A program made the translations under genes and the position numbers. From Microbacterium sp. KUDC0406 (lineage in GTDB: Bacteria; Actinomycetota; Actinomycetes; Actinomycetales; Microbacteriaceae): 64,000 nt of DNA. The DNA lies in assembly GCF_021582875.1 (NCBI RefSeq), contig NZ_CP091138.1:2170001-2234000 (forward strand), given 5' to 3'. Positions 41,447 through 50,865 of this stretch are shown here, in pieces. A model generated the notes under the pieces. The model ran no database searches, had not been told where the DNA came from, and saw only the letters and a list, made by a program, of their open reading frames with translations. The stretch's first letter is position 1. Every line of letters begins with the position of its first letter.

Positions 41447-42275
41447 GAAGCGAGCTCGCGAGCGCGGGCCAGTGCGGCATCCGTCGCCTGAGCGAACACC
41501 TCGTCGAGGTGCGCGTCCTGCAGTACGGCGACGGCCCGCTCGGTGGTGCCCTTCGGGCTGGTGACGCGCCGGCGCAGCTCAGCAGGATCCTCGCCGGAGG
41601 CATCCAGCAGGGCGGTCGCGCCGATGAAGGTCTGCTCGGCCATCAGCCGGGCGTCCGCCTCCGAGAAGCCCTTGCCGATCGCCGCCCTGGTGAGCTCCTC
41701 GATGAGCAGGAAGACGTAGGCGGGCCCCGAGCCCGAGATCGTCGAGAGCGCGTCGATCTGCGACTCCGGCACCTCGATCACCGCACCGACGGTCTCGAAC
41801 AGGCGGCGCACGAGCGCCAAGTCGTCGGCGGTCGCCGCCGGCGCCGGCCGCGAGCCCTGTCACCGCCTTGCCGACCGTGGCGGGGGTGTTCGGCATCGAG
41901 CGGATCACGTGCGCATCGGCGCCGAGCACACTCGCGAACGTGTCCAGGGTCACGCCCGCGGCGAGGCTCACGACGATCGCATCCGGGCGCAGCGAGGGCG
42001 CGATCTCGCGGAGCAGGTCCGGCACCATCACCGGCTTCACGCCGACCAGCAGGATGCGGGCGGATGCCGCCGGCATCCGCATTGCCCTCCGGCCGATCCG
42101 CGAGGGCGATGCTCGTGACGCCGGGCAGTGCCGCGAGCGCGGCCGCCTTCTCGGCGGTGCGGTTGGTCGCCGTGATCCCGTCCGTGGGGATGCCGGAGGC
42201 GACGACCCCCTGCAGGATCGCACCGCCCATCGAGCCGGCGCCGAGGAATGCGAGGGACGGGAGGGATTCAGCCAT
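41437..42275 (-). pseudogene. proC: pyrroline-5-carboxylate reductase with two frameshifts
   Basis: The gene is complete but spread over three frames. From ATG 42275 it reads MAESLPSLAFLGAGSMGGAI (NADPH motif) up to about 42070; then ASARILLVGVKPVMVPDLLRE to about 41850; then ATADDLALVRRLFETVGAVI and the P5CR signature ALSTISGSGPAYVFLLIE to the stop. Each switch needs one surplus base, both in GGCGGC runs, and removal gives 278 residues, the normal length. ProC makes proline from pyrroline-5-carboxylate and is expected to be essential for proline prototrophy, so sequencing error is a serious alternative. Confidence 0.85.
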
Positions 42276-42303
42276 GGCTCCATCCTCGCGCAGGTCTCTC
42301 CCG

Positions 42304-42370
42304 CGAAACTGCACGCCCGCGCCGAGTCGTGGCGCGAACGCCACATTCTCGGCGCGGGCGTGCAGTTTCG
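42304..42370. repeat. perfect 67-bp cruciform-type palindrome
   Basis: 23-bp arms (42304-42326, 42348-42370; CGAAACTGCACGCCCGCGCC + GAG and its exact complement) enclose a second hairpin GTGGCG-CGAA-CGCCAC. It lies in the divergent spacer between proC and the CDF gene, where a terminator is not expected. Confidence 0.85.
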
Positions 42371-42404
42371 AAGCACGAAGGGGCACCCGCCGTAGACTCG
42401 TGCC

Positions 42405-43376
42405 ATGAGTGCATCCGGCGGCAGCAAGGCGATCATCGCGGCGTTCCTGGCGAACATGGGGATCGCCGTCGCCAAGCTCATCGCCTGGGCGCTCTCCGGC
42501 TCGGCGTCGATGCTCGCCGAGGCCATCCACTCGATCGCGGACTCGGGCAATCAGCTGCTGCTCATGCTCGGCGGACGCAAGGCGAAGCGCCACGCCGATC
42601 GTTCGCACCCGTTCGGCTACGGCCGTGAACGGTACGTGTACGCGTTCGTGGTCTCGATCATCCTGTTCTCTCTCGGCGGCCTGTTCGCGATCTACGAGGG
42701 AGTCGAGAAGATCACCCACCCGCACGCCCTGGACCCGGTGTGGTGGTGGCTGCCGATCGTCGTGCTGGTGATCGCGATCGGCCTGGAGTCGTTCTCGCTG
42801 CGCACCGCGATGCGCGAGAGCAACCGGGTGCGCGAGAAGGGCCAGTCCTGGTTCTCGTTCATCCGCCGCGCCAAGGCACCGGAGCTGCCGGTCGTGCTGC
42901 TCGAGGACATCGGCGCGCTGACCGGCCTGACCTTCGCGCTGCTCGGTGTCGGGCTGACCGTCATCACGGGCAACTCCGTGTTCGACGCGATCGGCACGCT
43001 GATGATCGGCACACTGCTGGTGCTGATCGCCCTGATCCTCGGCATCGAGACGAAGAGCCTGCTGGTCGGCGAGGGCGCCACCGACTCCGACCTCGACCGG
43101 ATCGTCGATGCGATCAACGACGGGCCCGAGGTGCACAAGCTCATCCACATCAAGACCCTCTACCTGGGGCCGGACGAGCTGATGGTCGCGGCGAAGATCG
43201 CTCTTCCGCAGGACAAGACGGTGCGCGAGGCCGCGGACGACATCGACGAGATCGAGAAGCGCATCCGCGCCGCTGTGCCGGTCGCGCGCGTCATCTACCT
43301 GGAGCCGGACATCTACCGCCCCTCGCTCGATCCCGAGCCCTCGACAGACGCGTTCGTCCTGAAGTCCGCGGACTGA
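42405..43376 (+). CDS. cation diffusion facilitator family transporter
   Basis: 323 residues with six helices and a C-terminal cytoplasmic domain. Helix 2 carries the metal site HSIADSGNQ and helix 5 EDIGALTGL. The zinc- or iron-type export by H+ antiport is known for the family; metal specificity cannot be read safely. The loop between helices 2 and 3 (GGRKAKRHADRSHPFGYGRE) is typical. The cytoplasmic end (KLIHIKTLYLGPDELMVAAKI) is the ZT dimer domain. It is divergent from proC. Confidence 0.9.
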   Translation: MSASGGSKAIIAAFLANMGIAVAKLIAWALSGSASMLAEAIHSIADSGNQLLLMLGGRKAKRHADRSHPFGYGRERYVYAFVVSIILFSLGGLFAIYEGVEKITHPHALDPVWWWLPIVVLVIAIGLESFSLRTAMRESNRVREKGQSWFSFIRRAKAPELPVVLLEDIGALTGLTFALLGVGLTVITGNSVFDAIGTLMIGTLLVLIALILGIETKSLLVGEGATDSDLDRIVDAINDGPEVHKLIHIKTLYLGPDELMVAAKIALPQDKTVREAADDIDEIEKRIRAAVPVARVIYLEPDIYRPSLDPEPSTDAFVLKSAD

Positions 43377-43402
43377 GCGGCGCAGCCGCACGCTCACGTC
43401 TG

Positions 43403-43870
43403 TCAGCGGCGGGCTTCGAAGAAGTCCCGCAGCAGGGCGGTCGCGGCATCCGCCTGCACGCCGCCGACGACCTCGGCGCGGTACGGCAGCCGCCGGTCGC
43501 GCAGCACGTCGTACATCGAACCGGATGCACCGGCCTTGTCGTCCCAGGCGCCGAACACCACCCGGCCGATCCTCGCCTGCAGGATCGCCCCCGCGCACAT
43601 GAGACAGGGCTCGAGGGTGACGACGAGCGTGCAGTCCTCGAGGTTCCAGTCGCCGGTGGCGGATGCCGCGGCGCGCAGCGCCACGACCTCGGCGTGCGCA
43701 GTCGGGTCGTGGGTCTGCTCGCGCAGGTTGAGCCCCTCGCCGATGATCGCGCCCGAGGCGTCGAGCACGACCGCACCCACTGGCACGTCGCCCGCGGTGC
43801 CGGCCTCGGCGGCGAGCGCGAGCGCGCGATCCATCGCGGAGAGGTCGGCTGCGGTCATGGTCTCGACCAT
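43403..43870 (-). CDS. tadA: tRNA-specific adenosine deaminase
   Basis: 155 residues with the zinc-deaminase motifs HAEVVALRAA (zinc His, catalytic Glu) and LEPCLMCAGAI (two zinc Cys). TadA converts A34 to inosine in tRNA-Arg(ACG). The family pattern VPVGAVVLDASGAIIGEG precedes. ATG 43870 is used; an ATG at 43858 is possible. It is divergent from upp with a 44-bp spacer. Confidence 0.93.
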   Translation of the reverse strand: MVETMTAADLSAMDRALALAAEAGTAGDVPVGAVVLDASGAIIGEGLNLREQTHDPTAHAEVVALRAAASATGDWNLEDCTLVVTLEPCLMCAGAILQARIGRVVFGAWDDKAGASGSMYDVLRDRRLPYRAEVVGGVQADAATALLRDFFEARR

Positions 43871-43914
43871 AGTGCGGATTCTCCCCGCGGCGCCTGGCCA
43901 GTAATCTGTAACCC

Positions 43915-44547
43915 ATGCGCGTTCACGTGGCCGACCACCCCCTCATCACCCACAAACTCACGGTGCTGCGTGACGAGGGCACTCCGTCGCCCGTGTTCCG
44001 CCAGCTGACCGAAGAGCTCGTCACGCTGCTCGCCTACGAGGCGACCCGCAACGTGCACGTCACGCCCGTCGAGATCCAGACCCCGGTCACGAAGACCATG
44101 GGCGTGAAGATCTCGGAGCCGCGCCCGATCGTGGTACCCATCCTGCGCGCCGGCCTCGGCATGCTCGAAGGTCTGGTCAAGCTGCTGCCGACCGCCGAGG
44201 TCGGATTCCTCGGCATGGTGCGAGACGAGGAGACGTTCGAGCCGACCACGTACGCAGAGCGCCTTCCCGACGACCTCAGCGACCGGCAGTGCTTCGCGAT
44301 CGACCCGATGCTCGCCACCGGCGGCTCGCTCGGCGCCGCGATCCAGTTCCTGTTCGACCGCGGGGCGAAGGACGTCACCGCGATCTGCCTGCTCGGCACG
44401 CCGGAAGGCGTCGCCGCGATCGAGGAGCTCGTCGGCGACCGCGACGTGACCCTGGTGCTCGGCGCGCTCGACGAGCGCCTCAACGAGAAGGGCTACATCG
44501 TGCCCGGTCTCGGCGACGCCGGCGACCGGCTGTACGGCACGGTCTGA
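43915..44547 (+). CDS. upp: uracil phosphoribosyltransferase
   Basis: 210 residues, full length. The PRPP-binding loop is [17 protein letters not shown] and the uracil end is the C-terminal [17 protein letters not shown]. The flexible-arm region [14 protein letters not shown] is also typical. It salvages uracil to UMP in the cytoplasm. ATG 43915 starts the usual [16 protein letters not shown] long hairpin follows 45 bases after the stop. Confidence 0.97.
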   Translation: MRVHVADHPLITHKLTVLRDEGTPSPVFRQLTEELVTLLAYEATRNVHVTPVEIQTPVTKTMGVKISEPRPIVVPILRAGLGMLEGLVKLLPTAEVGFLGMVRDEETFEPTTYAERLPDDLSDRQCFAIDPMLATGGSLGAAIQFLFDRGAKDVTAICLLGTPEGVAAIEELVGDRDVTLVLGALDERLNEKGYIVPGLGDAGDRLYGTV

Positions 44548-44592
44548 GTCGGGCGCGCGGCGGGGCGGCGGGGCGCGGCGGCGCGGCATCCG

Positions 44593-44663
44593 CGCGAGAC
44601 TTGCTTTCGCGCATGAGACCCGCGCTCTGCACCGCGGTCTCATGCAGAACACGAAGTCTCGAG
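44593..44663. other. two-level hairpin between upp and the Nudix gene
   Basis: Outer arms CGAGACTT (44595-44602) and AAGTCTCG (44654-44661) and inner arms GCATGAGACC-CGCG (44611-44624) and CGCGGTCTCATGC (44633-44645) pair. No U-run follows. It could terminate upp or fold in the Nudix leader; the GAGACC core is shared with 18007-18068. Confidence 0.5.
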
Positions 44664-44678
44664 AGCGCGGAGGATGCC

Positions 44679-45200
44679 ATGGCTGCAGGTGAGTGGTGGG
44701 ATGTCACAGACGCCGACGGCGTGCCGACCGGCGCGACGTTCGAGCGCGGGACACCGGGATGGCCGCCGCAGGGCGGATTCCATGTCGTCTCGACTGTATG
44801 CGTGCGGCGCGATGACGGGATGCTGCTGCTGACGCAGCGCTCGGCAACGAAGGACTGCCCACTGGACTGGGAGTTCCCGGGCGGCAGCGTACTGACTGGT
44901 GAGACGAGCGTCGAGGGTGCAGTTCGTGAGCTGCGCGAGGAGACCGGGATTGCTGTGCCCGCCGAGTCTCTCGAGTTCGTGGGGCGCTTCGTCGAGGAGT
45001 CCGCGCTGATCGATCTGTACGTCGCAGCGGCAGAGCCGGATGTCGTGGTCACGGTCGATCCCGTCGAGGTCGCTGCCTCGGAGTGGCTCGCCGTTGACGA
45101 GGTCGAGGCGCGCTGGCGCGACGGGCTGATGGCGCCTCCGTGGGAGCCGCGGCTCGAGGCGCTGTGGGGGCCACTGCGGATCGTACTCGACGCGGGCTGA
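44679..45200 (+). CDS. Nudix hydrolase
   Basis: 173 residues. The Nudix box is complete: GGSVLTGETSVEGAVRELREE followed by TGI, giving the metal-binding REx2EE core. The N-terminal FHVVSTVCVRRDDGMLLLTQRS is the usual first strands of MutT-type proteins. The substrate (a nucleoside diphosphate derivative) is not predictable. ATG 44679 has GGAGG six bases upstream; the longer frame upstream reads through upp. Confidence 0.9.
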   Translation: MAAGEWWDVTDADGVPTGATFERGTPGWPPQGGFHVVSTVCVRRDDGMLLLTQRSATKDCPLDWEFPGGSVLTGETSVEGAVRELREETGIAVPAESLEFVGRFVEESALIDLYVAAAEPDVVVTVDPVEVAASEWLAVDEVEARWRDGLMAPPWEPRLEALWGPLRIVLDAG

Positions 45201-45377
45201 GGTCGCGCGTCCGTTACCCGGAACCAGAAGATCCGGCGAGAACAGGATGCAGATTCACCGCCGGTATTCGTCCTGCCCTGGAGAGATCTCCTGCGTTCGA
45301 TGACGCAGCGCTCACGACGCCGGCGTGGCGCGCCGACCTCGCATTCCGGGTGGATCTCCTGTGCTCGGTGACGGAGT

Positions 45378-46144
45378 TCAGACCGTCAGGACGTAGCTGC
45401 GCTCGTCGCCGTACTGCGAGAATCCGGCGCGGGCGAGGATCGGTGCCGAGGTCGAGACCCGGCCCTTCACGAGCGCAGTCGTGGCGCCGAGCTCCGCGCC
45501 GACGCGCAGGCGTTCGGCGAGCACGGCGCGGTAGGCGCCGAGGCCGCGGTACTCGGCGAGCGTCGCGGCGCCCAGAGACGCAGGATTCCGTCGACGACCG
45601 TGCAGCCGCCCGTGCTCACGGGACGTCCGCCGAGGCGCGCCAGCACTCGGAAGCCCTCCCCGCCTCGAGCGAGTCGGTCACCTCGGCGAGCTCCTGCTGC
45701 AGCCCGTCGCCGTCGAGCGGCTGCTGGTCCCAGACCGGGACGTTCACCAGGTCGACGTCGCGGACCTGTTCGATCGTGCGGACGACTTCTGCCGGCGGCA
45801 TCCGCCGGTGTCTCGATCGGGTCGCCGGGGATCGGCCGCGCGAACACGGTGACGGTGTCGTCGTGGACGGCGCCGCGGCGACGGAACTCGTCCTCGAGAT
45901 CCGGGCGGTCGGACGGATTCGTCCAGAAGGTCAGGCGCGTCTCGCCCCAGCGGCGGGTGCGTTCGATCGCGTGGTCTACGACTGCTGCAGCATCCGTTGC
46001 GGAGCACACCTGCGAGGCGCGCACCCCGCCGCCGAACCGTTCCGGGTACCGCACCAGCTGCAGCTCGGTGTTCTCCTGCTCGCTCCCGCGCGGGAACCAC
46101 ACCCACGCCGCGGAGGCTCGGAGGATCTCATCGTCGCTGTGCAC
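45378..46144 (-). pseudogene. GNAT-family acetyltransferase with three frameshifts
   Basis: From GTG 46144 (MHSDDEILRASAAWVWFPRG) the first frame holds to about 45800 (IPGDPIETPAD). A second frame continues PAEVVRTIEQVRDVDLVNVPVWDQ to about 45665, a third GEGFRVLARLGGRPVSTGG to about 45585, and the fourth LGAATLAEYRGLGAYRAVLA, with the acetyl-CoA loop, to TGA at 45378. One surplus and two missing bases restore about 255 residues. The product would be a cytoplasmic N-acetyltransferase. The neighbouring gene at 46163 is also broken, so this stretch may be decaying. Confidence 0.7.
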
Positions 46145-46162
46145 GTCAGTAATCTACTGTCC

Positions 46163-46391
46163 ATGTCACGCGCCCTCGTCACCGGTATGTCCGGCACGGG
46201 CAAGTCGACCCTGCTCGCCGAGTCGGCGCGACACGCGAACAACCCGTATGGCCACTCGGCCGAGGACCGGGAAGAGATCCGGCGGAACACGCGTGATGTG
46301 GAGCCGCTGCTGCCGCCGCGGCGCGACGATCGAGCTGGATGCCCGTCGGACGATCCCCGATCTCGCCGACGAGGTGGAACGGCTGTCGTGA
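46163..46391 (+). pseudogene. small AAA (P-loop kinase-like) gene, internally deleted and frameshifted
   Basis: ATG 46163 opens MSRALVTGMSGTGKSTLLAE, a Walker A of the small AAA_17/18-type nucleotide kinases. Only about 24 residues later it jumps to NNPYGHSAEDREEIRRNTRDVEPLL, which in relatives stands about 80-100 residues further on. A one-base shift near 46315 (CTGCTGC-CGCCG) then leads to GATIELDARRTIPDLADEVERL and the stop at 46391. So the middle, including the substrate domain and Walker B region, is absent. It is the best evidence in the window for true gene decay. Confidence 0.65.
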
Positions 46392-46397
46392 GATGCG

Positions 46398-49300
46398 TCA
46401 GCCGTGGTCGGCGCCGACCAGGCGGGCGAAGGCGCTGAGCCGGGCGACCCCCTCGGGGGTCCACGGCAGGTCGTCGAGCAGGGCCGGCGAGTGCACCAGA
46501 TAGGCGACGCTCTTCGCGCGGGAGATGGCGACGTTCAGCCGGTTCTGCAGCAGCAGGAACTCCGGCCCGCGCGGGGCATCCCTGCCGCTCGAGGCGGCGA
46601 GGGAAGTGATCGAGACGACGGCTTCCTTGCCCTGGAAGTTGTCCACCGTTCCCACGGCCACCTGGCCGAACCCGGCCGCCACCAGTGACTCGTGGATGAG
46701 CTGCTTCTGCGCGTTGTACGGCGCGACGACGATGACGTCCTCCTGCTCGAGGGGCCGCGGCGCGGCATCCGTCATGCCGTCGGTGTAGGCGCGGCCGAGC
46801 AGATCGCGCACGATGCGCACGACCTCGTCGGCCTCTTCCGGCGATTGGGTGGCGTTGCCGCGGTGCCGCACCGGCATGACGTGCAGGCCGGGCTCGACGC
46901 CGTCGACGAGGCGCCCATCGGCGCCCGGTGCCGAGGCCAGCTGCCCGGCGTAGGACAGCCGTGAGACCGGCGCGGCGACAGCCGGGTGCATCCGCCATGA
47001 TGTCGCCAGGAAGTAACCGTGCGCCGGGTCGATGACCTGGTGGCCCGCCATCACCCAGCCCAGCGCCGAGGTGTCGACCGGCTCGGGGTGCGTGCCCTGA
47101 CTGACCTGCGGCAGCTGCTGCGGGTCTCCGAGCAGCAACAGGCGCTGCGCGCCGGCAGCGACGGCGATCGTGGAGGCGAGCGAGAACTGGCCCGCCTCGT
47201 CGATGACGAGCAGATCGAGTCCGCCGCGGTCGACGCGGCGAGTGTTGGCGAAGTCCCAGGCGGTGCCGCCCACGACGAAACCCTCCGGGTGCTCGCCGAT
47301 GAAGGCCGCCATGCCGTCCTTGGGGATGACGGTGAAGGACGGTTCGGACTCGTCGTCCTTCGGCTTCTTCGCCACCTGGGCCGACGGCACTCCATCGGCG
47401 ACGATGCGCTCGAGCAGCGTCTCGACGATCGCATGCGACTGGGCGACGACGCCGACCTTGAAGCCGTGGTCGCACACCAGCCGGGCGATCACCTGCGACC
47501 CCGTGAAGGTCTTACCGGTTCCGGGCGGGCCCTGCACGGCGATGTAGCTGCGGTCGAGGTCGAGCACACCGCGCACGATCGCGTCGATCGTGCGATCGTC
47601 GGCGTCGCCGGTGACCGGCGGCAGCGGGGCGCCAGTGCGGGTGCGGGGCACGGTCCGGCGCAGGATGTCGGTCGCGGCGTCGCGCGGGAACGCCGGCGCG
47701 GTGCGGTGCACGGCGTCGGCCCACTCCTCGATCGCCTTCTGCTGGTTCCCGACGTTCGGGGGTGACGCCGGGGTCAGCGCGATCGGCAGTTCGGACCAGG
47801 TCTCGCCCTGCACCGAGCGCTCACGGATGACGTAGCCGTCGTCGAGGACCTCCACGATCTCGACCTCGTGCGGCACCTGGATCACCCGTGAAGGAGCTTC
47901 GAGGGAGAACGGTGCTGGCATCGGGTACAGCGCGAACGGCCGACCGCCGATGCCGAGCGTGCTCCCCGGAGCGACCTCGCCACGCAGTTCGACGAGCCGG
48001 GTCAGGGCACGATTTCGCGGGCCCTCGCCGACCGCCCAGTCCTCTCGATGAGAGCTGCGTGCGGCGTCGACGCGCAGCACGTCCCGCGTGCTCTCCCACA
48101 TCGACACCGGCTCGCGCAGCCGCTGGAAATGCGCCTGCCAGAAGCTCTTCGTCTCTCGCGGATGGTAGTCGATGGCCGCAGCAGCGACCCGGTAGACCTC
48201 CGCGTCGCTCTCGTCCGCGGCATCCGCCGCGTCGGCCATCAGCGCGACGGACAACGGCGAAGGCTCGTACGCGCGGGTCTCGGACTCGTCGGGCGGCGCA
48301 GGCAACACGCCCTCCTGCTTCGCGAGCCCGATCAGCCAGTCGCGCAGGCGCCGGGTCGAGACGCAGTCGTAGCGGTTGTAGTCGGCCAGATCGTCGAGGA
48401 TGCCGCGGGCCTCGGCATCCTGCCCGGCGGCGAGCAGCTCACGAGCCTGCACGTACTTGACGATCGAGTCGTCGCCCTTCTGCACGTCGCTGGTGCGCAC
48501 CTCGTCGCCCATGTAGAGCGGCTCGAGCTTCTTGATCGAGTACGACCGCGACCCGATGCGCACCGACCGCAGCACCAGCGGATAGAGATCGACGAAGACG
48601 CCCTCGCGCAGCAGTCTGTCGACGTCGGTCTCGCCGACGCCGTACCGGGCCGCCATCGCGGAGAGGTGCGAGGTCTCGTACGGCGCGTAGTGGTAGATGT
48701 GCATGTCGGGATGCGTCTGCCGCCGCAGCCTCACGAACTCGAGGAAGTCCAGCAGCGCCTGCCTCTCATCGGCGAAGGTGTGCGCCCACAGCGCGGAGTA
48801 CTGCTCGGCGTTGTCGATCCAGCCGAACAGGTAGTCGATGCCCCACTCGGGCTTCTCGCCTTCGTCACCGACCGGTTCGGTGTACAGCGGATCGCCCTCG
48901 AAGTCGAAGAAGATGTCGCCCCGGCTGGGCCTGGGCATCAGGCCGATCGCGGTCGAGGAGACGAGTTCGAACGGCGGCGGCACGGTGGGATCGTCGACGA
49001 CACCGAGCTGCAGACGCGCCTGTGCGCGGAGCGCCTGGAACGTGTCCATGTTCATGCCGTCAGGGGCCTCCGCCGCCACGGCGAGGTCGTCGATCGTGAG
49101 GATCCCGGCGGCGCGCAGCCGCTGGCGCTGCACCGGGCGCATCCGCGCGACCATCAGCAGATCGCGATGTGCGAGCACCTGCTCCTCGCACGTGGCGCAG
49201 CGCCCGCACGCGGTGATCTGCAGGTCGCCGCGGTCGTCGCCCCAGGCGAGGGGTGCCCCGCTGACGCCGTCCTCGATGCGCCGGTCGGCGATGAGCGCGC

Positions 49301-49922
49301 GCAGCCGCGCGCGTCGCACGTGGAACAGCGGCAGCAGGTCGTCGACGAGGTGGATGCTGGTGGATCCGTCGCCCAGGAGGAGGTCGACCTCGTCGGCGCG
49401 CGGGATGCCGAGGCGGTCGAGCTGGTCGACATATGCCGCAAGCTGCATGAGCGCCGTGACCCGGGCGGTGCGGGCGAGCTTGGTGTCCTGCACCCGCCAG
49501 CGCCCGTCCGCATCACGCAGCAGGAAGTCGGCGAAGCCGACGAACTCGGAGGTCGCGAACGCCGCCTGGAACACGACGGATGCACCGGAGCGCAGCGCCT
49601 GCTCGGTGTCGGCGACGACCGCACCGAGCGCCTCGGCGTCGGTGGAGGACACCTTGGGCAGCTCGACGACTCCCGGGCCGCCGTCCACCGAGGTGCCGAG
49701 GTCGTCGATGTACCGGTCGAGCGTGCGACGCTCATGCACGTCTCCGAGCTGCGCGGCACGGGCGAGCGTGGCATCTTCGGGCTCTTCGACGGCGGGGACC
49801 CTGCCGAGCTTGGCGTCGAGGGCGCGCGCCCAGGCGAACTCGCACTCGGCGGCCGCTTTCAGGTCACTCGCGCTCCAGACGACCCTCGTCGCGACGTCCT
49901 GCTCCGACCTGATGACCCGCAC
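46398..49922 (-). CDS. TM0106-family RecB-like nuclease fused to an SF1 helicase
   Basis: 1174 residues. The N-terminal RecB-like nuclease (to about residue 300) has the catalytic D-x-K pattern in WRVQDTKLARTARV and a cysteine set (CGRCATCEEQ plus CEFAW). An RNase-H-like exonuclease domain follows (IFFDFEGDPLYTE; HYAPYETSHLSAM; LADYNRYDCVSTRRL). The C-terminal half is a DNA2/NAM7 helicase: Walker A VQGPPGTGKTFTGS, Walker B LLVIDEAGQFS and NVAISRAKSVAYLV. Such proteins process DNA or RNA ends, probably in repair. The GTG start at 49922 has AAGGGG about nine bases upstream. Confidence 0.88.
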   Translation of the reverse strand: MRVIRSEQDVATRVVWSASDLKAAAECEFAWARALDAKLGRVPAVEEPEDATLARAAQLGDVHERRTLDRYIDDLGTSVDGGPGVVELPKVSSTDAEALGAVVADTEQALRSGASVVFQAAFATSEFVGFADFLLRDADGRWRVQDTKLARTARVTALMQLAAYVDQLDRLGIPRADEVDLLLGDGSTSIHLVDDLLPLFHVRRARLRALIADRRIEDGVSGAPLAWGDDRGDLQITACGRCATCEEQVLAHRDLLMVARMRPVQRQRLRAAGILTIDDLAVAAEAPDGMNMDTFQALRAQARLQLGVVDDPTVPPPFELVSSTAIGLMPRPSRGDIFFDFEGDPLYTEPVGDEGEKPEWGIDYLFGWIDNAEQYSALWAHTFADERQALLDFLEFVRLRRQTHPDMHIYHYAPYETSHLSAMAARYGVGETDVDRLLREGVFVDLYPLVLRSVRIGSRSYSIKKLEPLYMGDEVRTSDVQKGDDSIVKYVQARELLAAGQDAEARGILDDLADYNRYDCVSTRRLRDWLIGLAKQEGVLPAPPDESETRAYEPSPLSVALMADAADAADESDAEVYRVAAAAIDYHPRETKSFWQAHFQRLREPVSMWESTRDVLRVDAARSSHREDWAVGEGPRNRALTRLVELRGEVAPGSTLGIGGRPFALYPMPAPFSLEAPSRVIQVPHEVEIVEVLDDGYVIRERSVQGETWSELPIALTPASPPNVGNQQKAIEEWADAVHRTAPAFPRDAATDILRRTVPRTRTGAPLPPVTGDADDRTIDAIVRGVLDLDRSYIAVQGPPGTGKTFTGSQVIARLVCDHGFKVGVVAQSHAIVETLLERIVADGVPSAQVAKKPKDDESEPSFTVIPKDGMAAFIGEHPEGFVVGGTAWDFANTRRVDRGGLDLLVIDEAGQFSLASTIAVAAGAQRLLLLGDPQQLPQVSQGTHPEPVDTSALGWVMAGHQVIDPAHGYFLATSWRMHPAVAAPVSRLSYAGQLASAPGADGRLVDGVEPGLHVMPVRHRGNATQSPEEADEVVRIVRDLLGRAYTDGMTDAAPRPLEQEDVIVVAPYNAQKQLIHESLVAAGFGQVAVGTVDNFQGKEAVVSITSLAASSGRDAPRGPEFLLLQNRLNVAISRAKSVAYLVHSPALLDDLPWTPEGVARLSAFARLVGADHG

Positions 49923-49993
49923 GGATGCCCCTTCCCATTGCCTGCTCCGAGGCTATCGGCAGGGTCGGACATCGCCGCCGTCGGCGGGGAGGG

Positions 49994-50812
49994 TCAGCGC
50001 CACCACTCGTCGTCGGGGGTCACCGGCAGGTGGCGCTTGTGCTGGGTGGACAGGTACTTGCCCTCGATGCGGCTCGCCACGTCGTCCGAGACCGGACGCT
50101 GCTCGAGGTAGTCGTCGATCTGCTCGTAGGTCAGACCGAGCTCGTCCTCGTCGGCGCGGCCGGGCTGCCCATCGAGCAGGTCGGCCGTCGGCACCTTCAG
50201 ATAGAGCCGCTCCGGAGCTCCCAGCTCACGCAGCACAGCACGACCCTGGCGCTTGGTCAGACCTGAGAGCGGCAGGATGTCGGCGGCGCCGTCGCCGAAC
50301 TTCGTGTAGAAGCCGGTCACGGCCTCGGCGGCGTGGTCGGTGCCGATCACCAGCATCCGATCGTGGCCGGCGAGGGCGAACTGCGTGACCATGCGGACGC
50401 GGGCCTTGATGTTGCCGCGGTTGAAGTCGGTGATACTCGCGCCGAGCCCGTTCTCGATGTCCTTCTCGACGCCGTCGACGCCGTTCTCGATGTTCACCTC
50501 GACAGCGCGGTCTGCCGCGATGAACGCCAGCGCGGCCTCGGCGTCATCCGCGTCGTGCTGCACGCGGTACGGCAGCCGCACGGCGAGGAACGAGGCCTCG
50601 CCACCCTCCGCGCGCACCCGTTCGACGGCGAGCTGTGCGAGCCGGCCCGCCAGCGTCGAGTCCTGACCGCCCGAGATGCCGAGCACGAACCCCTTCGCCC
50701 CGGTCGCGGACAGGTAGTCGGCGAGGAAGCCGATCCTGGCGTCGATCTCAGCGCGCGGGTCGATCTCGGGCTTCACTCCGAGAGCCTCGGCGATCTGCTG
50801 CTGCATGGTCAC
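49994..50812 (-). CDS. nadE: ammonia-dependent NAD+ synthetase
   Basis: 272 residues. The P-loop is [18 protein letters not shown]; the adenylation and deamido-NAD sites are [36 protein letters not shown] and [20 protein letters not shown]. There is no N-terminal glutaminase domain, so ammonia is the nitrogen source. GTG 50812 has GGAGG six bases upstream; ATG 50806 is the alternative. It is divergent from the nucleosidase gene. Confidence 0.95.
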   Translation of the reverse strand: MTMQQQIAEALGVKPEIDPRAEIDARIGFLADYLSATGAKGFVLGISGGQDSTLAGRLAQLAVERVRAEGGEASFLAVRLPYRVQHDADDAEAALAFIAADRAVEVNIENGVDGVEKDIENGLGASITDFNRGNIKARVRMVTQFALAGHDRMLVIGTDHAAEAVTGFYTKFGDGAADILPLSGLTKRQGRAVLRELGAPERLYLKVPTADLLDGQPGRADEDELGLTYEQIDDYLEQRPVSDDVASRIEGKYLSTQHKRHLPVTPDDEWWR

Positions 50813-50865
50813 GGGCGTCCTCCTCCGACGGGTGTACACCAGTCTGTACCTGAGAGGATGGTTGC

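Noticed and set aside
45201..45377. A small gene or promoter after the Nudix gene
   Set aside because: No frame with ribosome site or protein-like composition; I see nothing definite in this gap.
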